From the NCBI RefSeq assembly GCF_002019735.1, contig NZ_KV917378.1:3808869-3872868 (forward strand): a stretch of 64,000 nucleotides of DNA, given 5' to 3'. The notes under the pieces are model-generated. The model was not told where the DNA came from, ran no database searches, and worked only from the letters and a program-made list of their open reading frames with translations. The translations under genes and the position numbers were made by a program. This document shows, piece after piece, positions 25,317 through 34,566 of this stretch (position 1 is the first letter of the stretch; the number at the start of each line of letters is the position of its first letter). This DNA is from Salipaludibacillus agaradhaerens (GTDB taxonomy: Bacteria > Bacillota > Bacilli > Bacillales > Salisediminibacteriaceae).

Positions 25317-27056
25317 ATGCTTATGTTTAGAAAATATCGCATTCATAGTATTTTCTTTGCAAGTTTTTTTATATTTACGGTTTCTATTTTAATCGTTATC
25401 ATTTTCTTCAGCTACCACTATTCATCAACGCAAATTATTGATACAACGACTGAGTATCAAAAAAATAATCTCTACCGCTTAAGTGAAGAATTAGGAGACA
25501 ATTTGAAATCTTTTCAAGACTACTCTGTTATTTTGTCACGACAGCATAATTTTAGGCAGGTTATTAGCGGACGGCAATCGGTAAGGGAACAAGCTAGTGG
25601 TCGAACCTCGTTAACGAATGATTTCTCTAACGTGATTTATAGTGTTCAAGCGTTGCATACTGTGGAAATTTTTATGTCTTCCCCACCAGTGGATAACATT
25701 CAATTTCCGGTTAGATATTCAGAACTAGCGTCAATTTTTGAAAAGGAATGGTTTCAAGATATAGAGGATAGTGCTTATTCGTGGTTAGGACATCGAGAAG
25801 TTGACACGACAGCTGGACCTACCGAAGTCATTAGCTTAGGACGAAAAATCAATACATCAAACGGTGACTTATCTGCTGTCATGATTATCAATCTTGACCC
25901 GCTCATTGTAGAAAATTGGCTTAGAAAAGATTATGAAGATTCTCATATTGTTCTGCTAGATCATATGGGGACGATCGTTGCTTCCACTAACCAAGAAGAA
26001 ATTGGGGGGAATGAATATGGTGGCTTAATAAATGGTTCTCAAGAATCATTTTTCGATTCGCCATCACAGAGCCAACGTCAGTTAGACAATAACCTTGTTG
26101 TCACAAGTTCGATTCCCTCTGTTAATTGGACGGTTATTCAAATTACACCTTATGAGGAATTAACCGAGGGAAGTGTGAATATGGCTAAAAAGCTAGGTCT
26201 AATCGGCGTCGTAGGTGTGCTGATCGTTCTTATCGTGACGTTCTTTTTAACAAAGAAATTTACATATCCTATCTTACAATTAGCCAACGTAATGAAATCT
26301 TATCGATTAACACAAACAAAGGTATCGCTCCCGCAAGGTTATCGAAATGAATTCGGTGAGCTTTTTGAGGGGTTCGAAGAATTGACAAACAATATGGAGG
26401 AACTTTATAAATCTCTTGATGATCAGCACCATCGACAAAGAAAAGCAGAAATTAAAGCGCTGCAAGCGAATATTAATCCACACTTTTTATATAATACGCT
26501 GGATCAGTTAAATTGGATGGCGATAGAAAAAGGGAATATTGATATTAGTCGTATGCTTGAACTACTGGGTAAGATGCTTAGAATTGGGTTGTCCAAAGGT
26601 GAAAGTATAATAACGATAAGAGATGAATTGAAGTACTTAGAATATTATATGAACCTTCAAAAAATACAATTAGAAGATAGCCTAACCTATGATATGAGAG
26701 TAAGTGACAATGTGTTAAATTATTATATTCCAAAACTCACGTTGCAACCCTTTGTTGAGAATGCGATTATTCACGGTTTCCGTGACAGAAGGCATGGTGT
26801 CATTATGATTGATATGAAAGAAAATGCGCAAGACTTAATCCTTTATGTGATAGATAATGGCATTGGTTTTTCAAAACCCCCACTTTTAACGAATAGTCAA
26901 CAACATCTTGGCGGATACGGGATAAAAAATGTAATAGAACGTTTAAATGTTTATTTTGGAGATAAAGCAGATGTTCAGATTGATAGTGAGGAAGGGAGAA
27001 CCACTGTCTCAATTACAATCCCGAAAGTCAGTAATAAATCTCATTTGTCAGCTTAA
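25317..27056 (+). CDS. Sensor histidine kinase, YesM-like
   Basis: A 579-residue membrane kinase, almost the length of B. subtilis YesM (577). Order: helix near residues 10-30, extracellular sensor of about 260 residues, helix near 293-315, HAMP, then a His-kinase internal region with the phospho-acceptor His in INPHFLYN near residue 388, and a HATPase domain with DNGIGF and GYGIKNV. The motif NENAIIHG-like N-box is seen as FVENAIIHGF. It would sense oligosaccharide outside and phosphorylate the regulator encoded at 27230. ATG 25317 or 25323 may be the start. The pair most likely controls the YesOPQ-like operon. Confidence 0.92.
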   Translation: MLMFRKYRIHSIFFASFFIFTVSILIVIIFFSYHYSSTQIIDTTTEYQKNNLYRLSEELGDNLKSFQDYSVILSRQHNFRQVISGRQSVREQASGRTSLTNDFSNVIYSVQALHTVEIFMSSPPVDNIQFPVRYSELASIFEKEWFQDIEDSAYSWLGHREVDTTAGPTEVISLGRKINTSNGDLSAVMIINLDPLIVENWLRKDYEDSHIVLLDHMGTIVASTNQEEIGGNEYGGLINGSQESFFDSPSQSQRQLDNNLVVTSSIPSVNWTVIQITPYEELTEGSVNMAKKLGLIGVVGVLIVLIVTFFLTKKFTYPILQLANVMKSYRLTQTKVSLPQGYRNEFGELFEGFEELTNNMEELYKSLDDQHHRQRKAEIKALQANINPHFLYNTLDQLNWMAIEKGNIDISRMLELLGKMLRIGLSKGESIITIRDELKYLEYYMNLQKIQLEDSLTYDMRVSDNVLNYYIPKLTLQPFVENAIIHGFRDRRHGVIMIDMKENAQDLILYVIDNGIGFSKPPLLTNSQQHLGGYGIKNVIERLNVYFGDKADVQIDSEEGRTTVSITIPKVSNKSHLSA

Positions 27057-27059
27057 TTT

Positions 27060-27204
27060 GATTCATCACAGAGAACCGTCCGAAAACGCCCATCTCAAAA
27101 TACAGCGGAGATAAATTTATTTAGGTGGGATGTCCTGATTCACTTTACTACCAATTGGTGGCAGAAGAACGAAAATGCCACTGATTGAAGTTTCGTTTTA
27201 TAAA
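27060..27204 (+). repeat. Dispersed structured repeat, copy C
   Basis: It starts TTCATCACAGAGAACCGTCC and ends CCACTGATTGAAGTTTCG then TTTTATA. The first hairpin is kept with a changed sequence: CCCATCT opposite AGGTGGG, where copy A has CCCGCCT opposite AGGCGGG, so at least one pair changed on both sides. It fills the gap between sensor kinase and response regulator genes, hence lies inside what should be one transcript. Confidence 0.8.
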
Positions 27205-27229
27205 CTTTGCTTGTAGGGAGGCCTTCAGC

Positions 27230-28888
27230 ATGTGGAAAGTCGTGATTGTTGACGATGATGATAAAGTATTACGAGGAATGCGAAACATTATTCCGTGGGA
27301 AGAGTTGTCCTGTGAATGGGTTGGAGAAGCGAGGAATGGTGAAGAAGGGCATCATGTGATAATGGATTTAGAACCAGATTTAGTCATTACAGATATTTAT
27401 ATGCCTGTTATGAATGGTCTTGAGATGATTGAGCAGGTGCGAGCCTCAGGATTGAACACACGGGTGATCATATTAAGCGGCTACAATGAATTTGAGTATG
27501 CTAGACAAGCGATGCGATTAAGCATTGATGACTATCTGTCGAAACCGGCTTCACCAGATACAATTAAAGACGTACTCATCTCATGTGTTAATAGTCTGGA
27601 AAAGGAGGCTATTAAGCAAATGGAAGTGAGTGAGCTGAGGGAAAGAGTAGCGCTTTATGAACCATTAGTGGAAAAGGAATGGGTGAAGGCGGTCATAACA
27701 GGAACGACAACTCATTTAACTAATTTGCCTCGTACTCTCGATCAATTAACCCGTCGTTGGTCTCAGCAACAACATGTGATTATGACGATTAGTTACGATC
27801 AATCATTGGAGGCATCGTCTCTCTATAAAAGTGGTTGGTACTTATTTAGATTTGCGACGGAAAATGTGATTAATGATGCTGTTAATAAATATATTGATGA
27901 TAGTCATTATATTGAACTGCATAGTCATCAAACAGCGTTATGCCTCCACATAAATCAAACTAAAGGTAAAGTAAATGACGAGCTACTCAATCATATTAAA
28001 CATGATATAGTGACGAAATTAGACACATATTTTAAATTGAAAGTACGCGTTGGCTTCGGGTGTTTTAAAAATGAATGGGCTGATATGGCTATTTCGTTGA
28101 AGGAAGCATTAATGGATATAGACCAGGAAGTTCAAGAGGTGACAGGCCTTTATAATGAATTCATGTTTAATGAAGAGACCAAGCTGAATTCAAAGAGTTT
28201 ATGGTTAGATTCTATAGAAAATATCCACCGATTATCCGAAGCTATCCGCTACGCTGATAAAGCGAGTGCACAACATGTCATTCAAGCAGCGTATTTTTAT
28301 TATAAAGATCACCCTTTTAACATGTCAGAAGTCATGCGAGCAGGTATCGAAATGTGGACGATTATGACGTATTCCCTCTATGATATCGGAATAAAAATTG
28401 ATGAGATGTTTTCAGATACATTTGATTTTCATTCAGGTTTGACAAAGCTCTCTCATTGGAAAGAATTTAAAAATTATATGAATGACCTTATAAGTCACAT
28501 TTGTGATCATCAACAATGGGATGAGAATCTTAAACACCGTCAATTAATTGAACAGATGCTAGATTATATTCATAAAAATATCAGCAAAAATATTACATTA
28601 CAAGATATCGCTAATGAATTGTATATCTCTCGTAACTATCTCGGTCAAATTTTTAAAAAAGTGGTGGGGGAATCTTTTAAAAATTATTTAACGAGAGTAC
28701 GTATGGAGAAAGCTAAAAAAATGATTCAAGAGGGCGACCACTTGATTTATGAAATTTCCGAAAAAGTAGGATTTATAAACCCTGCTTACTTTACAACGAC
28801 GTTTAAAAAATATACCGGTTACACGCCTTCTGAACTTATCAATCGAAAATTAATGGCAGCTCATGAACAAACAGTTCAGGATGCTTAA
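27230..28888 (+). CDS. AraC-type response regulator, YesN-like
   Basis: A 552-residue regulator: receiver domain at residues 1-120 (VVIVDDDDKVLRGM, phospho-acceptor Asp in DLVITDIYMP near 55, Lys in YLSKPAS), a long central linker, and a C-terminal AraC double helix-turn-helix (ITLQDIANELYISRNYLGQIF, ending YTPSELI). ATG 27230 follows GGGAGG; the longer frame back to 27185 reads through repeat copy C and is rejected. It is the cognate partner of the kinase upstream and probably activates the yesOPQR-like genes. Confidence 0.92.
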   Translation: MWKVVIVDDDDKVLRGMRNIIPWEELSCEWVGEARNGEEGHHVIMDLEPDLVITDIYMPVMNGLEMIEQVRASGLNTRVIILSGYNEFEYARQAMRLSIDDYLSKPASPDTIKDVLISCVNSLEKEAIKQMEVSELRERVALYEPLVEKEWVKAVITGTTTHLTNLPRTLDQLTRRWSQQQHVIMTISYDQSLEASSLYKSGWYLFRFATENVINDAVNKYIDDSHYIELHSHQTALCLHINQTKGKVNDELLNHIKHDIVTKLDTYFKLKVRVGFGCFKNEWADMAISLKEALMDIDQEVQEVTGLYNEFMFNEETKLNSKSLWLDSIENIHRLSEAIRYADKASAQHVIQAAYFYYKDHPFNMSEVMRAGIEMWTIMTYSLYDIGIKIDEMFSDTFDFHSGLTKLSHWKEFKNYMNDLISHICDHQQWDENLKHRQLIEQMLDYIHKNISKNITLQDIANELYISRNYLGQIFKKVVGESFKNYLTRVRMEKAKKMIQEGDHLIYEISEKVGFINPAYFTTTFKKYTGYTPSELINRKLMAAHEQTVQDA

Positions 28889-29239
28889 TTGCTTGTTTTC
28901 CCTCACATATCACGTAAGGGTTTTATTTTCATCTATCTATCTAAATTGTTTTCTAGATATGTTATTCACCTACTTACTTTCACCAGACGTCAAAATTGGA
29001 ATAATGAATGTGAACTGTATTTCAGACGAACCCTTTCCCGGGGGCTTGTCTTCAGCTAACTTTTCCTCAATAAATCTTGTTTTTGAAACATCATTATAAA
29101 ATCACCTCAAAGTACAAATTTAATGCCAATTTCAATCTCGTTTTCTTATAAATAAATACCCAATTTTCAAAGAGTATGTTACAATCAAACTATAATGAAC
29201 TTTATCGAACATAATAAAACATAACTAGGGAGTGAAAAT
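28889..29239. other. Intergenic region with minus-strand gene remnant and kduD promoter
   Basis: A minus-strand stretch at about 28970-29100 reads FIEEKLAEDKPPGKGSSEIQ, then FTFIIPILTSGESK and a stop. It looks like real protein, but its frame has no start; a GAGGTGA ribosome site and ATGATG lie just upstream in another frame, as if one frameshift had broken a small gene. I do not recognise it. On the plus strand TATAAT at 29191-29196 is a likely -10 of kduD, and GGGAGTG precedes its ATG. Confidence 0.4.
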
Positions 29240-29995
29240 ATGAAGGAGATGTTTTCATTAGAAGGCAAAACAGCTGTGGTAACGGGGGCTACAAGAGGTT
29301 TAGGACAAGGGATGGCTCTTGGTTTAGCAGAAGCTGGCGCTGATATTATCGGGATTAGTTACTTGCCACAAAAAGAGACTCAAAAGGAGGTTGAAGCACT
29401 AGGTCGTCAATTTTTTGATATAAATGCGGATTTGTCTATTCAAGACGAGTTGGCTTCTGTAGTAAAAGATGCGATTTCCAAAACAGGAAAAGTTGACATC
29501 CTTGTTAATAATGCTGGCATTATTCGAAGAGAGCAGGCAGAGAATTTTAGTGATAGAGATTGGGATGATGTTGTAAATGTCAATTTGAACGCCGTTTTTC
29601 GTTTGTCGAGAGATTTTGGTAAACACATGATTGAAAACGGTTTCGGTCGCATTGTAAATGTGGCGTCAATGCTCTCTTTTCAGGGAGGTTTAAAAGTACC
29701 TTCGTATTCTGCGACAAAACATGGTGTGGCTGGCTTAACCAAATCATTTGCCAATGAGTGGGGAAGTAAAGGTATTAATGTGAATGCCATTGCTCCTGGA
29801 TATATGGTCACGGATAATACTGCACCACTTAGAGCGGATAAAAATCGTTCTGATTATATTACGTCTCGCATTCCAAAAGGCGAGTGGGGAACACCAGAAG
29901 ATTTAAAAGGACCAGTTGTATTTCTAGCTTCTGAAGCAGGTCGTTACGTTAATGGGCATATTTTATGTGTGGATGGAGGATGGATGAGCTCATAA
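29240..29995 (+). CDS. kduD: 2-dehydro-3-deoxy-D-gluconate 5-dehydrogenase
   Basis: A 251-residue short-chain dehydrogenase that reduces 2,5-diketo-3-deoxygluconate to 2-keto-3-deoxygluconate in unsaturated-uronate catabolism. The nucleotide-binding TGATRGLGQGMA motif, NNAGI, catalytic Ser in ASMLSFQGG and YxxxK (YSATK) are all present. The opening MFSLEGKTAVVTGA and the ending YVNGHILCVDGGWMSS are typical of KduD rather than a generic family member. KduI, the isomerase that usually accompanies it, is not in the window, nor are KDG kinase and aldolase. It is a single gene with its own promoter, placed after the pectin regulators. Confidence 0.88.
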   Translation: MKEMFSLEGKTAVVTGATRGLGQGMALGLAEAGADIIGISYLPQKETQKEVEALGRQFFDINADLSIQDELASVVKDAISKTGKVDILVNNAGIIRREQAENFSDRDWDDVVNVNLNAVFRLSRDFGKHMIENGFGRIVNVASMLSFQGGLKVPSYSATKHGVAGLTKSFANEWGSKGINVNAIAPGYMVTDNTAPLRADKNRSDYITSRIPKGEWGTPEDLKGPVVFLASEAGRYVNGHILCVDGGWMSS

Positions 29996-30204
29996 ATAAC
30001 AAGAACTCTCCCCTTGATTTATACCTCATAAGAGATCACTTGCTCTCTTAATTGATGATTAAGGCGATATACACTTAATAGTGGAGTGATAGCACATCTT
30101 TGTTGTTCACTTTTCTCCAAATCATGACGATTAGTTATGTTGGTTTCTTGAGAGGTAAGCTTTGTAGCTTAAAGGAAAGTCCTTTACTAGGAAAACAATG
30201 TTTT

Positions 30205-30247
30205 AAAAACGAGCTGGGTGTGATTTTAGAGCTAAGCTCGTTTTTGT
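30205..30247 (+). terminator. Intrinsic terminator after kduD
   Basis: AAAAACGAGCT (30205-30215) pairs perfectly with AGCTCGTTTTT (30235-30245). It lies 210 bp downstream of kduD, so the kduD message may carry a long 3' tail, or it may end a small RNA that I could not define. Confidence 0.75.
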
Positions 30248-30330
30248 TATGATTTTTTAAATAGTTAAAGATTAAAATATTTGAAATAAAAATATAAATA
30301 TATATTTTGTGTGAAAAATAAATAATTTTA

Positions 30331-30358
30331 TTGTTTTAAAAGAAAAACAACTTATAAT
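30331..30358 (+). promoter_or_regulatory. Promoter of the alcohol dehydrogenase-rhaD operon
   Basis: TTGTTT (30331-30336) and TATAAT (30353-30358) are 16 bp apart in a very AT-rich stretch, about 85 bp before the ATG, fitting a vegetative promoter. Confidence 0.5.
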
Positions 30359-30443
30359 TAAACTATATTAAACGACTTGATTAGGTGCTTTTGCTTAAGA
30401 TTTAAATGTGAATACCTGAACATAATGACAGGAGGTTTTCATA

Positions 30444-31592
30444 ATGGGGAAAGTTTTTCACGTGCCTGAAACAAATTTAATGGGATGTGGTTGTTTAGCA
30501 GAGATAGGAGTCTATATATCCGAATTGAACGTCAAGAAAGCCTTACTTGTAACAGACTCTATGCTTTCGAAAAATGGTGTGGTTGATAAAGTTATTGACG
30601 TTTTAAAAAAAGCGAACATAGCTTATACCACATTTGACCACGTTAAACCTAATCCAACTGTTCAAAATGTGACAGATGGTGTAAGACATTATAAAGACGC
30701 GAACTGTGATTTTATCATATCAGTTGGAGGAGGATCTCCACAGGATGCGGCAAAAGGGATTGGCTTAATGATAACGAACGGTGGGGATTTACGGGATTAT
30801 GAAGGCGTTGGGAAAACAACATATAAATCTGTTCCCATTGTAGCAATCAATACGACAGCAGGCACATCAGCAGAATATACGATCAATTACGTTATTACAG
30901 ATGAAGAGCGGCATGTCAAAATGGTGATGGTCGATAAAAACAGCCTTGTAAAAATCTCGGTTAATGATCCTGAATTAATGGTCAGTAAGCCATCTAATTT
31001 AACTGCAGCTACAGGGATGGATGCGCTCACACATGCTATTGAGGCGATTGTAACACCAGGTGCCTATACGGTTACGGATGCTACTGCATTGTCTGCAGTG
31101 GAAATCATCTTTTACTATTTACCACGGGCAGTGGCAGATGGAAAAGATATGGAGGCGCGTGAGCAAATGGTATATGCCATGTTTCTAACGGGTATGGCCT
31201 TCAACAATGCCGGTTTAGGCTATGTCCATGCTATGTCCCATCAGCTTGGGGGCGTCTATGATTTACCACACGGCGTATGTAATGCCATGCTTCTGCCAGT
31301 GGTTGAGAAGGAGAATGCAAAACGACATCCAGATAAATTCCCGCTAATTGCGAAAGCAGCAGGTATTAATATTGAAGGAAAGACGCCTGATCAATGTGCA
31401 GATGAAGTGATTAAAAAAATAAAAGCATTATCCAAAGTAGTCGGCATTCCTACTAGATTATCAGAATTAGGAATAGATAGTGTAGATATTAATCTTTTGG
31501 CGGAAAATGCCATGAAAGATGCGTGTGCATCAGGGAATCCTTTCATCCCCACAAGACAGGAAGTCATCGACATGTTTAAAGAGATCGTATAA
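30444..31592 (+). CDS. Iron-containing alcohol dehydrogenase, probable lactaldehyde reductase
   Basis: A 382-residue group III alcohol dehydrogenase. The NAD-binding GGGSPQDAAK motif is near residue 97, INTTAGTSAE near 137, and the metal ligands are in GMDALTHAIEA, MSHQLGG and LPHGVCNAM. Placed immediately before rhaD, it most likely reduces the L-lactaldehyde released by the aldolase to 1,2-propanediol, as FucO does. The sequence is also close to Bacillus-type methanol and butanol dehydrogenases, so substrate specificity is inferred from the neighbour. The ribosome site is ACAGGAGG. Its stop overlaps the spacer before rhaD. Confidence 0.88.
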   Translation: MGKVFHVPETNLMGCGCLAEIGVYISELNVKKALLVTDSMLSKNGVVDKVIDVLKKANIAYTTFDHVKPNPTVQNVTDGVRHYKDANCDFIISVGGGSPQDAAKGIGLMITNGGDLRDYEGVGKTTYKSVPIVAINTTAGTSAEYTINYVITDEERHVKMVMVDKNSLVKISVNDPELMVSKPSNLTAATGMDALTHAIEAIVTPGAYTVTDATALSAVEIIFYYLPRAVADGKDMEAREQMVYAMFLTGMAFNNAGLGYVHAMSHQLGGVYDLPHGVCNAMLLPVVEKENAKRHPDKFPLIAKAAGINIEGKTPDQCADEVIKKIKALSKVVGIPTRLSELGIDSVDINLLAENAMKDACASGNPFIPTRQEVIDMFKEIV

Positions 31593-31612
31593 TGAGGAGG
31601 AGCGGATTAAGA

Positions 31613-32443
31613 ATGACTGAAACAGTTAAGAAGACGATACTGAGTGCTGACTTTATGCAAGACATGATAAAAACGACAACAAACCTTTATAGGTTAGGCT
31701 GGGATGAGCGTAATGGTGGAAACATCAGCTATCTTTTAAAGGAGGAAGAAGTAGCTGCTTTTACAGATGTTAATCAAACGATTAAAACTATTCCGCTAAA
31801 TTTTCATATACCTGAGCTTAGTTATCACTATTTTTTAGTGACAGGGTCGGGCAAATATTTTAAAAACATTGTGGATGCTCCTGAAGAAAACCTTGGTATC
31901 ATTCGTATTAATGAAGGAGGGGAAACTGCAGCTATCATTTGGGGGTTTAGTCATGGCACCTTACCCACTAGTGAATTACCGTCACATTTAATGGCACATA
32001 AGGAAAGGTTAGCAAGGGATGCCAGTCATCGGGTTGTTATGCATACACATACTACACACTTGATTGGGATGACGTTTACGCATACCTTAATAGAAAAGGA
32101 GTTTACAAGAACACTATGGAAAATGTGTACAGAGTGTATCGTTGTCTTTCCAGAAGGTGTCGGTATAATTCCTTGGATGATCCCAGGAACAGATGAAATT
32201 GGCAAAGCCACTGCTGACAAGATGTCTGACGTTCGTCTTGTTGTCTGGCCCCACCACGGTGTATTCGGGACGGGTAATACAATGGATGAAGCATTCGGAT
32301 TAATAGAGACAGCTGAAAAAGCGGCGGAAATTTATTCTCTCGTGGAGGGGAAAATCAAGCAAACAATTACGGACTTGCAATTATACGATTTGGCTCAAGC
32401 GTTTAATGTAAAGCCTAGAGAAGGCTATCTAAATGAGACTTAA
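31613..32443 (+). CDS. rhaD: Rhamnulose-1-phosphate aldolase
   Basis: A 276-residue class II aldolase splitting L-rhamnulose-1-phosphate into dihydroxyacetone phosphate and L-lactaldehyde. The family pattern is complete: GNISY near the start, VTGSGKYF, the catalytic Glu in TSELPSHLMAH, zinc His residues in MHTHTTHL, and the third His in WPHHGVFG. ATG 31613 follows GAGGAGGAG at nine bases; an ATG at 31592 overlaps the previous stop and is less likely. It handles rhamnose freed from the rhamnogalacturonan backbone. Rhamnose isomerase, kinase and mutarotase genes are not in the window. A terminator follows. Confidence 0.93.
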   Translation: MTETVKKTILSADFMQDMIKTTTNLYRLGWDERNGGNISYLLKEEEVAAFTDVNQTIKTIPLNFHIPELSYHYFLVTGSGKYFKNIVDAPEENLGIIRINEGGETAAIIWGFSHGTLPTSELPSHLMAHKERLARDASHRVVMHTHTTHLIGMTFTHTLIEKEFTRTLWKMCTECIVVFPEGVGIIPWMIPGTDEIGKATADKMSDVRLVVWPHHGVFGTGNTMDEAFGLIETAEKAAEIYSLVEGKIKQTITDLQLYDLAQAFNVKPREGYLNET

Positions 32444-32454
32444 ATTAACGACCA

Positions 32455-32483
32455 AAAAAGCGCCTTATTGAAAGGCGCTTTTT
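32455..32483 (+). terminator. Intrinsic terminator after rhaD
   Basis: AAAAAGCGCC (32455-32464) pairs with GGCGCTTTTT (32474-32483), with the T-run included in the stem. Confidence 0.92.
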
Positions 32484-32754
32484 ACTTTTGTAGTAGATCT
32501 TTTTAGGTTGCCATGTTCATCGACTTACAGTAACCGTAAAACGGATTAACGAAAACGCTAGAAGGGGATGAGAACTACCTTACATCTATAGTATTAAATG
32601 GTATTTAACAAGGAATAAACAATTGTATAATTAAGGACTTTTGATTTTGTGAACTTTTTGTGACATCTATTTTCAACATCTATGTTACTATATACGAATC
32701 TAAAAAATTGAAAATAATTAGGTATAAAAGACTAAATAAGAGAAGGGGTTCAAA

Positions 32755-34440
32755 ATGAAAAGTAGTTTAGCTATAAAACTTAACGTTCTTATTTTTTCAA
32801 TATTAATTTTGTTTTCCATCGTGCTAGGTAGTGTCCTTTACAAGCAAATTACAGATGGGATCAAAGAAGCAGCTGTAGAAAAAGCTGCTTCAGATTTAGA
32901 ATTGGGATTTCGTTATATTGATAAAGCGATACCTGGAGAGTGGTATGTAGAAGAGGGTGTTCTTTATAAGGGTGACACACCTATGAATGAAAATTATGAT
33001 CTTGTTGATGAAATAGGAGATATGACTGGCGGTACAGTTACCCTATTTCTTCATGATACACGAATAGCTACAAATGTTATTTTGGATGGTGAACGGGCTG
33101 TGGGGACCCAAGTTTCAGAAGAAGTTGCAGAAGCAGTATTGTCACGAGAAGAGATTTACTTAGGTGAAGCAGATGTAGCAGGTTACAGTTATCAGACAGC
33201 TTATATGCCAATAACAAGCGCTAATGGTGAAGTTGTTGGTATTTGGTACGTGGGTGCTTCTCAGGAGTTTATAGATAGCACAGTTAAGAGTGCCATGCAG
33301 GGATTTCTAATTGTTTTAACTGCTGTTATGGTAGTTGCAGTAGGTGCCGTATTTGTATTCACTAAGCGTTTAACACGCCGTTTAAGTAAATTAACTGACG
33401 GTGTGAAAGCGGCAGGAGAAGGTGATTTTTCAATTCAATTTTCTGATACGTCTAAAGACGAATTCGGCCAATTAGCTGGAAGTTTTAATACTATGGTAAA
33501 AAAAATTCATAGATTGTTATCAAATGTGTCTCATTTGTCTCAACAAGTAGCTGCGTCATCTGAACAGTTAACAGCTAGTGCTGAGGAGACAACGAAGGCG
33601 ACAGATCAGATCTCAGAATCGGTTCAAAATGTAGCAGCTGGTACTGAAAAGCAGTTAGAGAAAGCGGTTGTTTCTAATGAAGTAGCTGAAACAATCTCTT
33701 TCGAAATGGAGAATATCTCTCATCATATAGAACAGGCAAATGAAAAAGCAAATAGGACTTCCAAAACTGCTGAAGAAGGAGGTAAGGTTGTCGATCAAAC
33801 GTTGATGAAAATGAAAGACATTCAAGACAAGTCGGAGAGTGGCGTACAAGTTATTCGTAGTCTTAGTAATAAGTCTGTTAAAATAGGGGACATTTTGTCC
33901 GTCATTTCAGGAATCTCTGAACAAACGAATCTTTTAGCATTAAATGCTGCAATTGAGGCAGCGAGGGCTGGCGAGCAAGGGAAAGGATTTGCAGTTGTTG
34001 CTGAAGAAGTTAGAAAGTTAGCTGAGGAATCTGGGGATTCTGCTAAACAAATTAGTACGATGATTGGTGAGATCCAAGAAGGCATTAGTGAATCTGTGAC
34101 AGCGATGGAAAGTAGTCGCACGTCTGTTGCATCAGGAATTGAGAATGCTGATAAAGCAAAAGAGACTTTTAAAGATATCAGTGAGGCGATTAAGGATGTT
34201 TCCGATCAAGTCATGAATGTGACTGAAGCAACTCAGCACGTGACAACAAATATAGGGAAAATGGTTACCTCAATAAATGAAAGTAAGCTTATTACGGAAA
34301 ATGCCGCTGGTTATTCACAGAATGTGGCTGCTTCTACCGAAGAACAGACAGCTACTATGGAGGAAATTGCATCATCTGCTTTCACGTTAGCTAAAATGGC
34401 TGAAGATTTACAAAAAGCGGTAAGTGCTTTTAAGTTATAA
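32755..34440 (+). CDS. Methyl-accepting chemotaxis protein with single Cache sensor
   Basis: A 561-residue chemoreceptor. A helix at residues 8-28 precedes an extracellular sensor of about 155 residues that reads like a single Cache domain ([26 protein letters not shown]). A second helix near 187-207, HAMP, and the cytoplasmic signalling coiled coil follow, with the conserved hairpin tip [20 protein letters not shown] near residue 390. It would pass ligand binding to CheA. The ATG has GAAGGGG upstream. It stands alone after the pectin island, so taxis to a pectin breakdown product is possible but only by position. Confidence 0.92.
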   Translation: MKSSLAIKLNVLIFSILILFSIVLGSVLYKQITDGIKEAAVEKAASDLELGFRYIDKAIPGEWYVEEGVLYKGDTPMNENYDLVDEIGDMTGGTVTLFLHDTRIATNVILDGERAVGTQVSEEVAEAVLSREEIYLGEADVAGYSYQTAYMPITSANGEVVGIWYVGASQEFIDSTVKSAMQGFLIVLTAVMVVAVGAVFVFTKRLTRRLSKLTDGVKAAGEGDFSIQFSDTSKDEFGQLAGSFNTMVKKIHRLLSNVSHLSQQVAASSEQLTASAEETTKATDQISESVQNVAAGTEKQLEKAVVSNEVAETISFEMENISHHIEQANEKANRTSKTAEEGGKVVDQTLMKMKDIQDKSESGVQVIRSLSNKSVKIGDILSVISGISEQTNLLALNAAIEAARAGEQGKGFAVVAEEVRKLAEESGDSAKQISTMIGEIQEGISESVTAMESSRTSVASGIENADKAKETFKDISEAIKDVSDQVMNVTEATQHVTTNIGKMVTSINESKLITENAAGYSQNVAASTEEQTATMEEIASSAFTLAKMAEDLQKAVSAFKL

Positions 34441-34495
34441 GAGGATGAAATAAAGAGAGTTTTTTTAAATAGTATGTTTGGAAGTGGCACATTAC

Positions 34496-34531
34496 TTAAG
34501 GGCAACCGTCTATTTGAGACGTTGCCCTTAA
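34496..34531. other. Strong hairpin between convergent genes
   Basis: TTAAGGGCAAC (34496-34506) pairs perfectly with GTTGCCCTTAA (34521-34531), and GTCT/AGAC extends the stem inside. The T-run is on neither exit (A-run follows on the plus strand), so it is not a standard terminator although it sits between two convergent genes. Confidence 0.6.
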
Positions 34532-34566
34532 AAAATACATATATTCAGAACAATAGTATATCTAAA

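Noticed and set aside
28863-29099. 78-codon plus-strand open frame overlapping the YesN-like gene end
   Set aside because: Composition is not protein-like and the opposite strand reads better as a remnant of a small gene.
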